In this document: positions 10,082-21,716 of the stretch, in pieces
How positions within the stretch are numbered: position 1 is the stretch's first letter
Layout: each line of letters opens with the position of its first letter
NCBI GenBank assembly: GCA_025094145.1
Contig: JALLLS010000014.1
Coordinates: forward strand, 124,001 to 188,000
DNA from: Spinellus fusiger
Taxonomy: Eukaryota > Mucoromycota > Mucoromycetes > Mucorales > Phycomycetaceae
Reading direction: 5' to 3'
DNA: 64,000 nt
Program-made: the position numbers and the translations under genes
The notes under the pieces: generated by a model
What the model saw: the letters and a program-made list of their open reading frames with translations, nothing else
Database searches by the model: none
What the model was told of the DNA's origin: nothing

Positions 10082-12539
10082 TTAGCGAGAGGGTCTCTGC
10101 CATAGACTGACTCTCCCACGTTTATCAGTGGTGACAATGACATCCTCTCTAAAGTAGACACCCACACACGGGTCGGCATGGACTGTTTTCACCATGGTGG
10201 GCTGGAGAAGCGCAACCTCTGACTTTGGAGGAGCAGGGTGGATAAGTATAGGCCTGTCGTTGGGTGCATAGTGTGAGGATGAGACAGAGGCGCCTCTGTG
10301 ACGAGTGCCATGGGGAGCTGTTGTTGTGATGGTGGCTGTACGCTTGGGCTTGTGAAGGGCCTGTACTGAGAAATCCCATAGAATCAGCCGACAGTCTTCT
10401 CCTACACTGGCAAACCGATACACCTTTTCGTCACAGCGCCATGGATCAAATGCCACGCCAGTCACCCACGAATGATGGCCCTGGCAGCGAGCAATGATGC
10501 GCTGTTCTCTTACAGCCCACAGTGTTACTAGATCGTCCTGTCCTCCAGCCTAGAGGGAGGGTGTTGGAATGAGTGTCCATAATGCATAGTAGGAATACAT
10601 AGTAGGAATAGAATGAACGGCCTTACAAGAATATATTTTCCATCAGGACTCCATGTCACGCACGTCAGCCCACCATAGAAGGAGGTGTAGATATCATACA
10701 GCCTATCCAGAAGCCCATGAGTCCCTTTCTTCATCCTCTTCATCCTCTTCATCTTCTTCTTCATTCTCTCTTATTGACACTGGATTACCTTTCTTGCACA
10801 AAGTTAATGACTCGCAACAGCCCATCCAACCCCACCACCGCCACATGCTGACAATCAGGAGAAAACGAAAAGGTGGACAAGGACTGATTCGACACCTTCC
10901 AATGCGACACTGGATTGAATTTGGATTTATGCCCTGGCTTAGTGACAGGAAACCCACACGAAATATCACTCTTTTGGCTCTTCTCACTGATAAAGTAGTC
11001 ATCCTCCTTCTCCTTGTCAAACAGCATGATGGAGCCATCTTGGAAGGCAGCCATGAACAGATTCTCAGATCCCTGTAGCCATCGTATCATTGTGATGGAG
11101 GAGGCATTCATAATCCCCTAGTGATACTGTCAGTCAGTCCCTGAAGCAGCAACAAGCAACCCCTTGCTTACATTCTTATTGATGCGTCCATATTTATTGC
11201 ACAGGGGATCAAACCAGATAATATCACCCGAGGAAAACCCAATAATGATGTCCAGATGGTCTGATCCCCGGGTCAACAGATTCACATCATGGGCAGTAGG
11301 ATAGGCCCGTGTAAAGACAATGCGGGACAAGGGCTCCTAAACACCCCTTGTTATACCTCTTTCTCTCTCTTCTCTCTCTCTTTCTCTTCTCTCTTTCTTT
11401 CTTGTTACCTTTGGATTTCCATGGGCATCCATCCATACGAAATTAGCACCACAGTTGTAGAATAGGTTAGTGTCTTCGCTGGTACGTGCCATGAGGATCT
11501 TTGCTAGCTGATCATTGGTCACAATGCGCTGTACAAAACTAGAGTTGGTCTTTGTTATGTTGGTCTTTGGTTTGCGCTGCTGTCGATAGCCTGATGCATG
11601 ATGGCGAGTGAGGAAGGACAGGGTGGAAGAGGGAGAGGGAGAGAAGTTGACCATGCTAGGTCCTTCCAATGAAGACCCCAGTTTAGAAGCAGAGGCTGAC
11701 GGAGGATCCTGCACAAGTGTAGATTGGAATGGAACAGAGGCAGTCGTAGCAGCAGTCGTAGCAGCAGTCGTAGCATGAGTCGTAGCAGCAGCAACAGCAA
11801 CAGCAGCCGAAGAGGGTGATGATGAAGAAAAAGAGGGAACAAGAGTGTCGTCTTCTGATTCGGAAATGCTGTGGGGAGAGGTGCCACTGAACATACGTCG
11901 AAAAGAACGAGCCCCAGGATGAGGTTCGTAGCGTTGTAGGTTGGGTGTGCTGTCCTTGTATTTGATGGATACCATGCTGACAGTTGTGCCTACTGTGTAG
12001 AGAGGGGTCATGGATCGAAAGAAGATCTGGTTCATAAGCGTATAGCTGCCTTCTGGAGCCACAAACTCCCGGCAGTCATGGTCAGGCGTGGAGGGTGGGT
12101 GGCAAGGAAGACGAGGTGGGTTCGATGCAAAGTCACTGTTTGAGTGCTTTCGTGTAAGGAATCCTACGCCATGATGAGATCCTGTCTATGAGGAGGGATA
12201 AGTCATGGATTCTATCCTCTCACTGTTCATTTACACTATCGACCATGGCACCAAGACAAAGACACACAGATAGATAGATAGAGAGAGAGAAAGATATAAG
12301 AGAGAGAGAGAGAAAGAAAAAGAAAAAGAAAAAAAAAAAAGAGGGGGAAAAGAGGGTCCCTTTTTTTTTTTTCTTTTTCTTTCTTTTTTTTCTTTCCTGG
12401 CTCGCCTCCATTCCAATCCCTGCTTCTGATGGCTGTCACATGATATGCTGGGAGGGGAGCCCAACTGAATGCACGTGATGTCTATGGGGACAGGACATTG
12501 ACTTTCTTTCATGGCAGAGAGATCATTTGAGGCTGCCAA
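10082..12539 (-). CDS. creC: WD40 protein of the CreC/WDR20 family
   Basis: WDR20/CreC proteins are WD40 partners of ubiquitin-specific proteases (USP12/46 in animals, CreB in Aspergillus, where they act in carbon catabolite repression). Exons on the minus strand: ~12185-11411 ([16 protein letters not shown], Ser-rich linker, LFYNCGANF), ~11339-11175 ([20 protein letters not shown]), ~11113-10789 ([40 protein letters not shown]), 10702-10627 ([20 protein letters not shown]) and 10549-10082 ([42 protein letters not shown]). The joins are in frame and the family motifs are strong. The first exon is uncertain: ATG 12539 is the best upstream candidate, with an intron over a pyrimidine/purine tract at 12190-12410. 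The divergent partner is LCB1. Confidence 0.88.
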
Positions 12540-13386
12540 TGAGGAGAGGAGAGTGTGACTTTGTTATAGGAGGAAAAAGGCCTGCCACTGCTCTTTTCTA
12601 TAGAGTGAAGGTGCACTTGGAGATTCTTGTTCCATGGAGAAAAGCAGCCACTGATCCATACATATCTACATGTGTATGCACTTATTTACTTATTTACTTA
12701 CTTATTTACTTATTTACTTATTTACTTATTTACTTATTCATTCCAGGGCGTAGGGAGATGTGTGGGATGATAGGAGGAACAATAGACCAACCCTTCTCAA
12801 CATGGCTGCTGATTCGGAGTTGATACTGTCTTTTGCATTGTTCGAAATCCTTAAGCAAGAAGAAAATAAAAAAGGGAGACCAGGAGAGAGCAGTGACTGT
12901 TAATAAGAGAGAAGAGACAGGTGGCGGACAGAGATAGCAAGATGGTTTATCCAAAAAGTCACTGTCCATGCCTATCTTTTCTTTTCTTCCTTATAAAGCA
13001 GAGTCCATAGGCTATGTCAGAACACAGTCCATAGTCCATAAGAAGAGAAGCCAAAAGAATAGGTGAACAAGCACCCATGCTCCCCCCTTCTTTTTCTTTC
13101 TTTCTTTCTTTTCTTCCAAACTGTCACTACAAGAGAGTGATCTCACACTCACTCACTTTGCAGACAGACAGTGCAGTGGAGGTGTGACTTTTGAATTGCA
13201 CCAATCAAGCAAGAGTCTACGTCAAGTGATAAGAGGGTCTACTGCTCCCTCCCTCCCCCCCCTCGACTACACACCAGCACCAGTACCATTAAAAAATAAA
13301 CAAGAAATAGAGTCTCCGACATACTGTTCTCTCTCTTTCTCTTCTTCTACTTCTACTTCTTCTTCCTTTCTTCTTCTTCTCTCTTT
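12540..13386. other. intergenic region between CreC/WDR20 and LCB1
   Basis: This divergent promoter region holds a (CTTATTTA)n microsatellite at about 12675-12738, pyrimidine-rich tracts (13085-13115, 13330-13385) and a short Cys-containing minus-strand ORF (12730-12969) that I could not assign. The TTC/TCT-rich tract just before ATG 13387 resembles fungal core promoter DNA. Confidence 0.5.
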
Positions 13387-15321
13387 ATGGAGGCTGTTTC
13401 TGAACTGCCTCTGGAGGAAGCCATCTTCCTCAACTCCACCCTCAACTCACTCTATGAACTTATCTCAGCTGTTCCCGGGTCCCGCCTTGTCATAAGCTAC
13501 CTAAAAACAGCTTATCAGGATGACCCCTTCCGCATTGCCCTAGAACTGTTCCTGGTGTTTTTCGCCATCAAGTACATGATGGCGAAAAAGTACAAACCCC
13601 ATGACAATGCTGTCAAGCTCACTAAAAAGGTACTGACAAAGCCATTCTTCCTTCTGTTCTTCTTATCCTCTCTGTTGCTGTTGCTGTTGTGTGCTGTTGT
13701 GTGTGTGTGTGGGTCTTTAGGAAGTAGATGACCTTGTTGATGAGTGGCAGCCAGAACCACTGGTCCCTGCTCTGAGCTCCTTTGACAAATTCAACCTCGA
13801 CACCACGCCTTTGATTGTCGGTCCACAGTCCGCCAAGGCCAAAGTGTACGGCCACACCAAACCCCTTTTGAATCTCGCCACCACCAACTACCTCAACCTG
13901 GTCGCCTCGGAGCACATTGCCAACAAGGCCATTGCCACTCTGAGAAGCTATGGTGTGGGCTCGTGTGGTCCTCCTGGATTCTACGGGACCATTGATGTGC
14001 ACATGGATCTGGAGAGAGACATTGCACAGTTTTTGGGAACAGAGGATGCAATCATCTATGCCCAGGGATTTTCCACCATCTCCTCTGTGATTCCTGCCTT
14101 TTCAAAGCGAGGCGATCTTCTTGTTGTGTGCGTAAGAACATAGAAAAAAGAACATAGAAAAAAGAGGAAAACCTCGTAAAGGCATTCTCGATTAACACTG
14201 CAGCAGAGATGAGGGCATCAGTTTCTCGGCTCAAAAGGGTGTTCAGATCTCTCGCTCCAACGTACGCTACTTTAAGCACAACAATGTCGAGGATCTTGAG
14301 CGTGTGTTGAGGGACATTGAGACAGACCAAATCAAAGTAAATCTCTTGTGTTATTTGGTTGTTGATCTCACACAGCATTAGAATAAGAAGCGGTTGACAA
14401 GACGGTTTATTATCACTGAGGGATTGTTTGCTAACCACGGCGACATTGCCCCCCTGCCAAAGATAGTAAGTTCTCTTCCACCCTCCTTGGGTGGGCCAAC
14501 AAAAAAAAGGCAATGAACTGATCAATGCATGGGTGACATGGTTAGGTGGAGTTGAAAAAGAAGTACAAGTACCGGTTGATCTTGGATGAGACCCATTCTA
14601 TTGGTGTCCTGGGTCCTCGTGGCCGTGGACTGACAGATCTGTTCTCCATTGATGTAGGTTTCCTTTTCCTTGTCTCTAGAGATAGGACCCACTCTCATGG
14701 CTTTGTGTGTCTGATCTTGTCCAGCCCAAGGAAATTGATATGCTTGTGGGCTCCCTGTGCACCACCTTTTGTGCGTCGGGAGGGTTCTGTGCTGCCAGCT
14801 CAGAAGTCGTGGAGCACCAGCGTCTGTCCGGCAGTGCCTATTGCTTCTCTGCCTCCATCCCTGCCATGTTGGCTGTCTCTGCCTCCGAGGCCATCAAGCT
14901 GATCTCCCAACAGCCCTCTCTCCTGAAGGAACTGGCAGAACGAGTGACTGTCTTTCGCCAGACCCTCGCCCACAAATCCCTGGAGTCTCTGATCAAAATG
15001 TCGGATCCTGAGGGACAGGCCTGCTCTCCCTTCTTCCATCTTCGTGTCCGGTCTTCCTTCCTGGGATCACGTGCACTGGACAGCGAGGTCGATGTGTCGC
15101 GTGAGAATGAGGAGCGTCTGTTGCAGGAAGTGGTGGATGAGTGTGCAGTGCAGGGTGTGCTGGTGACACGGGCCAAGTACATTTATGACCAGGAAAGGGT
15201 CTGTCCCCGTCCCAGCATTAAGATCCATGTTACCACTGGACTTACGAAGAAGGAGAATGAAAAAGCTGCCAGTGTTGTCAAGTCAGCCATTCTAAAGGTG
15301 TTTGGCAGGTGGAGAAAATAG
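13387..15321 (+). CDS. LCB1: serine palmitoyltransferase subunit 1 (LCB1/SPTLC1)
   Basis: The non-catalytic partner of LCB2 in the ER enzyme that condenses serine with palmitoyl-CoA, the first step of sphingolipid synthesis. Exon 1 (13387-13629) has the luminal/TM start ([18 protein letters not shown]). Exon 2 (13721 to ~14127) has [12 protein letters not shown] and [19 protein letters not shown]. Further exons are ~14204-14336, 14382-14465 ([20 protein letters not shown]), 14546-14653 ([18 protein letters not shown]) and 14725-15321 ([27 protein letters not shown]). As expected for LCB1, the pyridoxal-phosphate lysine of the alpha-oxoamine synthase fold is missing. Start ATG 13387 follows a pyrimidine tract. 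Confidence 0.95.
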
Positions 15322-16051
15322 ATCTATCTTTATTATAAAGAGAGATGTCTAGTGTGGGTATGGGTGTGAGTAGATTTTATATTCTTTTTTAATTATAATT
15401 AAAGTATTGGCTCAAGAGTCCAACGATTGACTAAAGAAAAAACAAACAAGCAAGAGGTGTCTACAGTCTTTTTTTATTTTGTTTTTTTATTTATTATTTA
15501 TTATTTTATTATTTTATTATTTTTTATCCACTCATCTTTCCTCAGTCATAAGGTGTAGATGGGATCCATCATCCCAGTAGTGTCTCCATGGTTTCTATCG
15601 ATCCTATACTATTAACAGTGCCCAGCTGAATTACATTGCGCTGATAAGTATCAGTAGACATATCAGTGCAATGGAGTCTCTCTTTCTCTGTGTAGATGTT
15701 CTGAAAATCACCCCTTATGTCTTGTATCCTACAGTAGAATGACACCTTGTTGAGCTTTGGTTGTCAAGGCAACTCGGTCTAGGGCAGTGAGGATGGCATA
15801 GCAACCACTACGGCCTCATGGACTCACGTGGAATCTACCTGCATCAAAAAAGTCATCAAGATTCCAACTCCTGCAATGAAGAAAAAGTCTCCGTTTGATA
15901 CCACAAGTTACTGTATGGAAAAAAAAGAAAGATAGAAAATAAGAAAAACACGTGAGACAGGTCCCTTGTTCTTCTCTCTCTATTCTCTCTCTCTCTCTAT
16001 TCTATCTATTCTACCTTTTTCTTCTCCTCCTCTTGTGTGTCTATTTGAAGG
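15322..16051. other. intergenic region with minus-strand protein-like fragments
   Basis: The first 200 bases are an AT-rich 3' region. Between about 15905 and 15555 the minus strand shows short protein-like segments: GDFFFIAGVGILMTFLMQ (hydrophobic, about 15880-15825), GCYAILTALDRVALTTKAQQ (about 15808-15750) and DIRGDFQNIYTEKERLHCTD in a different frame. Joining them needs introns of about 17-20 nt, or accepts frameshifts, and I find no start codon. It could be a decayed small membrane-protein gene or one with very short introns. Confidence 0.25.
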
Positions 16052-17227
16052 ATGTTTTCCATTTCTACACGTCACGTTTCTCTCCTCAACAAAAAGAGTG
16101 TGCGCATGTTTGGGAGTTTTATCTCCACCCATACATTGGCATCTGTGCTGAACAAGGTGAAAGTGCTCGATGGGTCCTGGCATATGCCCAACACCCTACG
16201 CGACCCATACACGGAGTACTTGGAGGGACATATTCCTACTGCAGGTTTCTTTGGCATTGATACGCACAAAGACACCACCAATCCTCTACCCCATATGCTG
16301 CCTCGACTGGCTGACTTTAATAAGGCTATGAGTAATAATGACAGCAGCACTGGCCTGCTTCTTCTTCTGTAGACATTGGAATGCTTATGCTGTTCTCTAG
16401 ATAGCATGGGCATTATGCCTGAGGACAGCGTGGTTGTCTATGATTCCATAGGCACCTTTTCAGCCTGTCGTGTGTACTGGACCTTCAAGGTAAGACTAGG
16501 GACTGTTCTTTTCTCTTTTCTTTCTCTTTTCTTTTATAGATCATAACAAAGAGAGAAGATGAAATTAAATTAAATTAATTTAAAAAAAAAAAAAAAGGCA
16601 TTTGGTCATGACCGCGTGTCTGTGCTGGAAGGGGGTCTTCCTCAGTGGTTGAAGGAACAGCGTCCACTAGAGACAGGAGCCAAAACAGTCACGGATCCTA
16701 CCCAATACTATGCTGTGTACCGACCCTCCCTGGTATCAGACTACGATGCTGTGCTGGCCAATGCCAAACTGGAGACCCGACGGAAGGATAAAGTCCAGGT
16801 AGTGGATGCTCGTCCTTATCTTCGCTTTACTGGAGAGGCCCCTGAGCCAAGAGAGGGGCTTTCCTCGGGACATATTCCTGGTTCTGTTAGTCTTCCTTAT
16901 AATGAAGTGATCAATGGGGAGGGGCAGTTGCTGTCTAAGAATGAGTTGGCATTGCTCTTTGAGAAGAAGAAAGTGGATCTGAGCAAGCCTATTATATGCA
17001 CCTGTGGTAATTGACTGTCCATTTTCTATTGTCTATTGTCCATTGACTGTCTCTCTATTCACTCGTCCTTATTCGCTCTAGGCAGCGGCATCACCGCTTC
17101 TATTCTCTACATGGCCATGAAAAAGGCCGGCGCTACCAAAGTGTCTGTCTACGATGGCAGCTGGACAGAGTACGCTACCAATAACGAATGGATACAAAAA
17201 AGCCCCCCAGGCGGAGTCAGTAAGTAA
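16052..17227 (+). CDS. thiosulfate / 3-mercaptopyruvate sulfurtransferase (two rhodanese domains)
   Basis: Transfers sulfane sulfur from 3-mercaptopyruvate or thiosulfate to acceptors, probably in mitochondria. Exons 16052-16331, 16401-16489, 16598-17006 and 17082-17227 join in frame to 307 residues. The N-terminus is basic and Ser-rich, fitting a mitochondrial leader. Domain 1 has VLDGSWHMP, GHIPTAGFFGID and EDSVVVYDSIGTFSACRVYW, inactive because it lacks the loop cysteine. Domain 2 has VVDARPYLRF, GHIPGSVSLPYNEV and the active loop TCGSGITAS with the catalytic Cys. The loop is split by the last intron after TGT G. Gly-Ser in the loop (CGSG, not CRKG) points to the mercaptopyruvate type. An A16 run precedes exon 3. 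Confidence 0.92.
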
Positions 17228-17325
17228 AGCCACATGACTGCCCATTTCCAAAGTGAAAAAAAAAACTATTTTAAAGAGGGAATCTTTTACTGAATGAATA
17301 ATTCTACTATTCTTTCTTCTTCTTC

Positions 17326-17950
17326 ATGGTAAATGCAAAGAAAATAAAACCCTCCAACACCTACTGAATTAACTAGGCTGCATTGAATCCCAAAGCATTT
17401 CCCCTGGCTGATTCGGCCCTCACCAACACCATTCTCGACTTGGTGCAGCAGGCCTCCCACTACAAGCAGCTGAAAAAGGGAGCCAACGAGGCCACAAAGA
17501 CTCTCAACAGAGGCATTTCCGAGTTCATCATCATGGCTGGTAAGTGGTCTGGCGGCTTGTTTCTGGTGTGCTGCGATACAAGTCACTTGTACAGGATGAG
17601 AAAACACTGTATGGAATATCATAAAAGATGACATTTACGATTAGTCTTTCTGATGAAAGTGACTTGATGTTTGCGAGCTGTGTTCGGTGTGTGAGGCGAA
17701 AAAAAGCGAACTCACATTTGTCCTTTTTTTTCTAGCTGATGCCGAGCCCCTCGAGATCTTGTTGCATCTTCCTCTCTTGTGTGAAGACAAAAACGTCCCT
17801 TATGTGTTTGTGCCTTCCAAGACAGCCTTGGGCCGTGCCTGTGGTGTATCTCGGGCTGTCATCTCTGCCTCTGTCACCACCAACGAGGCCTCAGACTTGA
17901 AGCCTCAGATCTTGACTATCAAAAACCACATTGAGAAGTTGCTTATCTAA
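17326..17950 (+). CDS. SNU13: U4/U6.U5 snRNP 15.5K protein Snu13 (NHP2L1)
   Basis: An L7Ae-family RNA-binding protein that binds the kink-turn of U4 snRNA and box C/D snoRNAs in the nucleus. Exons 17377-17539 and 17736-17950 encode [58 protein letters not shown] and [13 protein letters not shown], diagnostic for the family. There is no ATG in front of exon 2. The only fitting start is ATG 17326-17328, followed at once by GTAAAT, so exon 1 contributes the start codon alone (48-nt intron, acceptor AACTAG at 17376). The spliced protein is 126 residues, the normal length. Confidence 0.95.
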
Positions 17951-18389
17951 AAGAAAAAAGAAAATAATATATATATACACATAAGCTCGCCTTCATTCCA
18001 AGCATCTTTATTATTGATTGTTGGTTGCTGCCTCCATTTCGTTGTAAATAAATAATCCGCACTTCTACCCAAGGCCAAAAAAAAATAATAATAGCAAAAT
18101 AATAATAACAAAAAACTTTAAAAAAAATAATATCAAGCAGATGGGATGGGGATTGTCTCTGTTGATGGGTGTTTGGGTATGTGTGACTGTGTGTGGGTGT
18201 GACTCTTTTTCTTTTTTCTTTTTTTTCTATCTTTTGCTTGCAAGGACACGTGATGAGGAGAGAGAGATGGAGTGACTGAGAAAAGATGGATTATAAAAGT
18301 ATCCATTGAATTTGAAAAATAAAAAATAAAAAATAAAAAATAAAACATTAGGCATAATAGCTGGGCTTATCCCTTATTGTCTATCTTCC
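17951..18389. other. intergenic region between SNU13 and VAS1
   Basis: AT-rich 3' region with TATATATACAC and AATAAATAAT, then a pyrimidine stretch and (AAAAAT)n at 18316-18342 ahead of the valyl-tRNA synthetase start. No coding signal. Confidence 0.5.
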
Positions 18390-21300
18390 ATGGCGACACC
18401 TACCCAAGAAACACGCGTGCCTCCTGCCGCACCTCCTGTTGAAGAACTCTCTCCCGAAGCAGCTGCCAAAAAGGCCAAGAATGAAGCCAAGAATGAAGAA
18501 AAGAGACTGGCCAAACTAGCCAAGTTTGCTGCCAAACAGGCCAAGGTGAGTCCAGTCTACATTCTCTCCATGATAGGAAATGAGACAGAGCAGCACACCA
18601 CTGACCCCACACCGCGACTAGTTGGATGAACAAAAGAGCCAGGCCACAGAAGCCGAGCCCAGTGAAAAAAAGAAGAAAAAGGCAGCCAAGGCAGCACCCG
18701 CCCCTGTCTTTGTAGACAAGACACCCAAGGGAGAGAAGAAAGGTAAGGCGTCCACACAGTCTCTTGACAGAAAGGAAAGAAAGAAAAAAAAGGGAATAAT
18801 GACTGTTGTGGATGCACCACGCCTCCTCTCTACTAGACATGTCAGAGCCCATGGCCAGTGCCTATGATCCCCGTGCCGTGGAGTCTGCCTGGTACGAGTG
18901 GTGGCTCAAGGAGAAGTTCTTTGAGCCTGAACTGACGCCCGAGGGAGAGATCAAGCCCGAGGGTCTGTTTGTTGTGCCCTCACCTCCTCCCAATGTCACT
19001 GGCTCCCTCCACATTGGCCATGCATTGACCGTGGCTATTCAGGACACCCTGATTCGCTGGAACCGCATGTTGGGCAAGACAGTTCTCTTCAACCCAGGCA
19101 CAGACCATGCTGGCATCTCCTGCCAGTCCGTGGTGGAGAAGAAGCTGTGGAAAGAAGAGAAAAAGACACGCCATGATCTGGGGCGCGAGGCCTTTGTTGA
19201 GGAGATCTGGAAGTGGAAAGAGAAGTTTGGCGGCAGAATCCACGAGCAGTTCTACCGTCTGGGTGCCTCTTATGACTGGAGCAGAGTGGCCTTTACCATG
19301 GATCCTGTAAGTGAAAGAGCAGCCGTGCATGTGTCTGTGGCCTAGTAGGAGCGGGTGCGGGTGGATTCCAATGCCTTACTTCCCATCTTCCATCTCTTCC
19401 CATCTCTTTTATTGATGTGTTAGAAACTGAGCAATGCTGTCATGGAGAACTTTGTCCGTCTTCACCGCGACGGCACCATCTACCGTGCCAACCGCCTTGT
19501 CAACTGGTGCGTCCACCTCAACACCGCCCTCTCCAACCTAGAGGTCGACAACAAGGAGCTCCCTGGACGCACTCTGATGTCTGTGGCCGGCTACGATGCC
19601 TCTGAACAGTTTGAATTCGGCATCCTCAACGAATTCGCCTACGAGGTAGAAGACTCCAACGAACGCATTGTCGTGGCCACCACACGTATCGAGACCATGC
19701 TGGGCGACTCTGCCATTGCCGTCCACTCCAAAGACGAGCGCTACACCCATCTTCACGGCAAGTACGTCAAGCACCCCTTCCTCAGCCGCCGCATCCCCAT
19801 CATCACCGACGACCTGGCCGTGGACATGGCATTTGGCACCGGAGCTGTCAAGATGACCCCTGCCCACGACTTTAACGATTACGAGGTGGGAAAGCGCCAC
19901 CAGCTCGAGTTTATCAATGTGCTCAATGACGACGGCACCATGAACGAGGCAGCAGGCCCTTACAAGGGCATGAAGCGGTTCCATGTCCGCACAAAGATTG
20001 TCGACGACCTCAAGGCCCTGGGTCTGTTTGTTGGCATCAAGGAGAACCCCATGAGTGTGCCTGTGTGCAGCAAGTCCGGGGACATCATCGAGCCTCTGAT
20101 GAAGCCCCAGTGGTGGGTCAGCTGCAAGGCCATGGCACAGGAGGCCATGCAGGCAGTGACGGATGGACAGCTCAAGATTGCTCCCAAAGTGTCCGAGGCC
20201 GACTGGTTCCGCTGGCTGGGCAACATGCAGGACTGGTGCATTTCGCGGCAGTTGTGGTGGGGCCACCGTGTGCCTGCCTACTTTGTCCGCGTGGAGGGGG
20301 TAGAGGGGGAGGAGAATGACAACCACTACTGGGTCAGTGGCAAGACAGAGGCCCTTGCTCGTGTTGAGGCAGAGGCACGGTTCCCTGGCAAGACCTTTGC
20401 ACTGGAGCAGGATCCTGATGTGTTGGACACCTGGTTCTCTTCTGCCCTGTGGCCCTTTTCTATCATGGGATGGCCCGAGAACACAGACGACATGAAGAAG
20501 TTCTATCCCTCCTCCTTGTTGGAGACAGGGTGGGACATTCTCTTCTTCTGGGTGGCTCGCATGGTCATGCTTGGCATCAAGTTGACAGGCCAGGTTCCCT
20601 TTAAGGAGGTGTTTTGCCATGCCATGATTCGTGATGCCCATGGCCGCAAGATGTCCAAGACACTGGGCAATGTCATTGATCCTGTGGATGTGATTGAGGG
20701 AATTTCTTTGGAGGGACTTCACCAGAAGCTGTTGGAGGGCAATCTCGATGCCAAGGAAGTCGCCAAAGCCAAGGCGGGTCAGGTAAGAAGGGCTCCCTCT
20801 TGTTGTTGTTGTTGTTCTTGCCATCCTTAGCTCTGTTGTATAGAAATCAGACTTCCCCAAGGGCATTCCAGAGTGTGGCACAGACGCCCTTCGTTTTGCC
20901 TTGTGTGCTTATACTACAGGAGGCCGTGACATCAACCTCGACATTCTGCGTGTGGAGGGCTACCGCAAGTTCTGCAACAAGCTGTGGAATGCGACTCGCT
21001 TTGCTATGATGAAGCTTGGTTCTGACTTTACACCCAATGTCGATGCTTCCTTGACAGGCCATGAGTCCTTGAATGACAAGTGGATTCTTCACAAACTCAA
21101 CATTGCTGCCGTGGACACGAACAAGTTCCTTACTGAGCGCAACTTTATGGGAGCCACCAATGCCATTTACCAATTCTGGCTGTATGAGCTGTGTGATGTC
21201 TACATTGAAGTGATCAAGCCCGTCTGTGACTCTGACTCCACCGATGCAACGGCTGTGCTTGCCAAACGCACTGCACAAAACACTCTCTACACATGTCTTG

Positions 21301-21716
21301 AGGCTGGTCTGAAGCTGCTGCACCCTTTCACACCCTTTGTTACTGAAGAGCTGTACCAGCGTCTGGGCCGTCGTCCTGAAGATACTGTTCAGTCCATCAC
21401 CAAGGCCCGCTACCCTGTGGAGAACAAGAGCTATGAGAATGTGGAGGTGGAGAAGGACTTTGATGCTGTCTTTGATATTGTCAAGGCTCTCCGCAGTCTT
21501 GCAGTCACACTGAACAAGAAGAAGGAGGGCGAGGCATTTGTCCAGGCCCATGACACCAAGCTTGCTGTGTTACTGGAGCAGGAGCATGTGTCTGTGCTTA
21601 CTCTGTGCAAGGGCATCAAGGAGCTCAAGACAGTAGAAGGACAGAGCCAGGTTCCCGAAGACTGCGAATCTGTACAGCTGCCTAACAGCAAGGCCACTCT
21701 CTGGTTGCGCAAATAG
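18390..21716 (+). CDS. VAS1: valyl-tRNA synthetase, class Ia
   Basis: Charges tRNA-Val with valine and edits mischarged threonine. Exons 18390-18545, 18622-18742, 18837-19306, 19424-20782 and 20844-21716 join in frame to 992 residues. Residues 1-92 are a Lys/Ala-rich eukaryotic extension. The catalytic core has [15 protein letters not shown] (HIGH at 151-154), NPGTDHAGI, the CP1 editing domain ([33 protein letters not shown]), [16 protein letters not shown] and [12 protein letters not shown] (KMSKT at 658-662). The anticodon-binding domain follows ([12 protein letters not shown]). The product stops at [11 protein letters not shown], before the C-terminal coiled-coil arm that ends known ValRS proteins, so it is shorter than the yeast enzyme. 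No leader peptide is obvious. Confidence 0.95.

Noticed and set aside
12828..12850. tRNA B-box-like GTTCGAAATCC
   Set aside because: No matching acceptor stem, anticodon arm or A-box in the flanks.
12730..12969. 79-codon minus-strand ORF with several Cys
   Set aside because: It has plausible splice sites inside but no recognisable CHCH or other domain, and no credible exon structure.
19538..20881. 447-codon minus-strand ORF
   Set aside because: It lies exactly antisense to the valyl-tRNA synthetase exon, whose GC-rich codons keep that strand open. It has no domain of its own.
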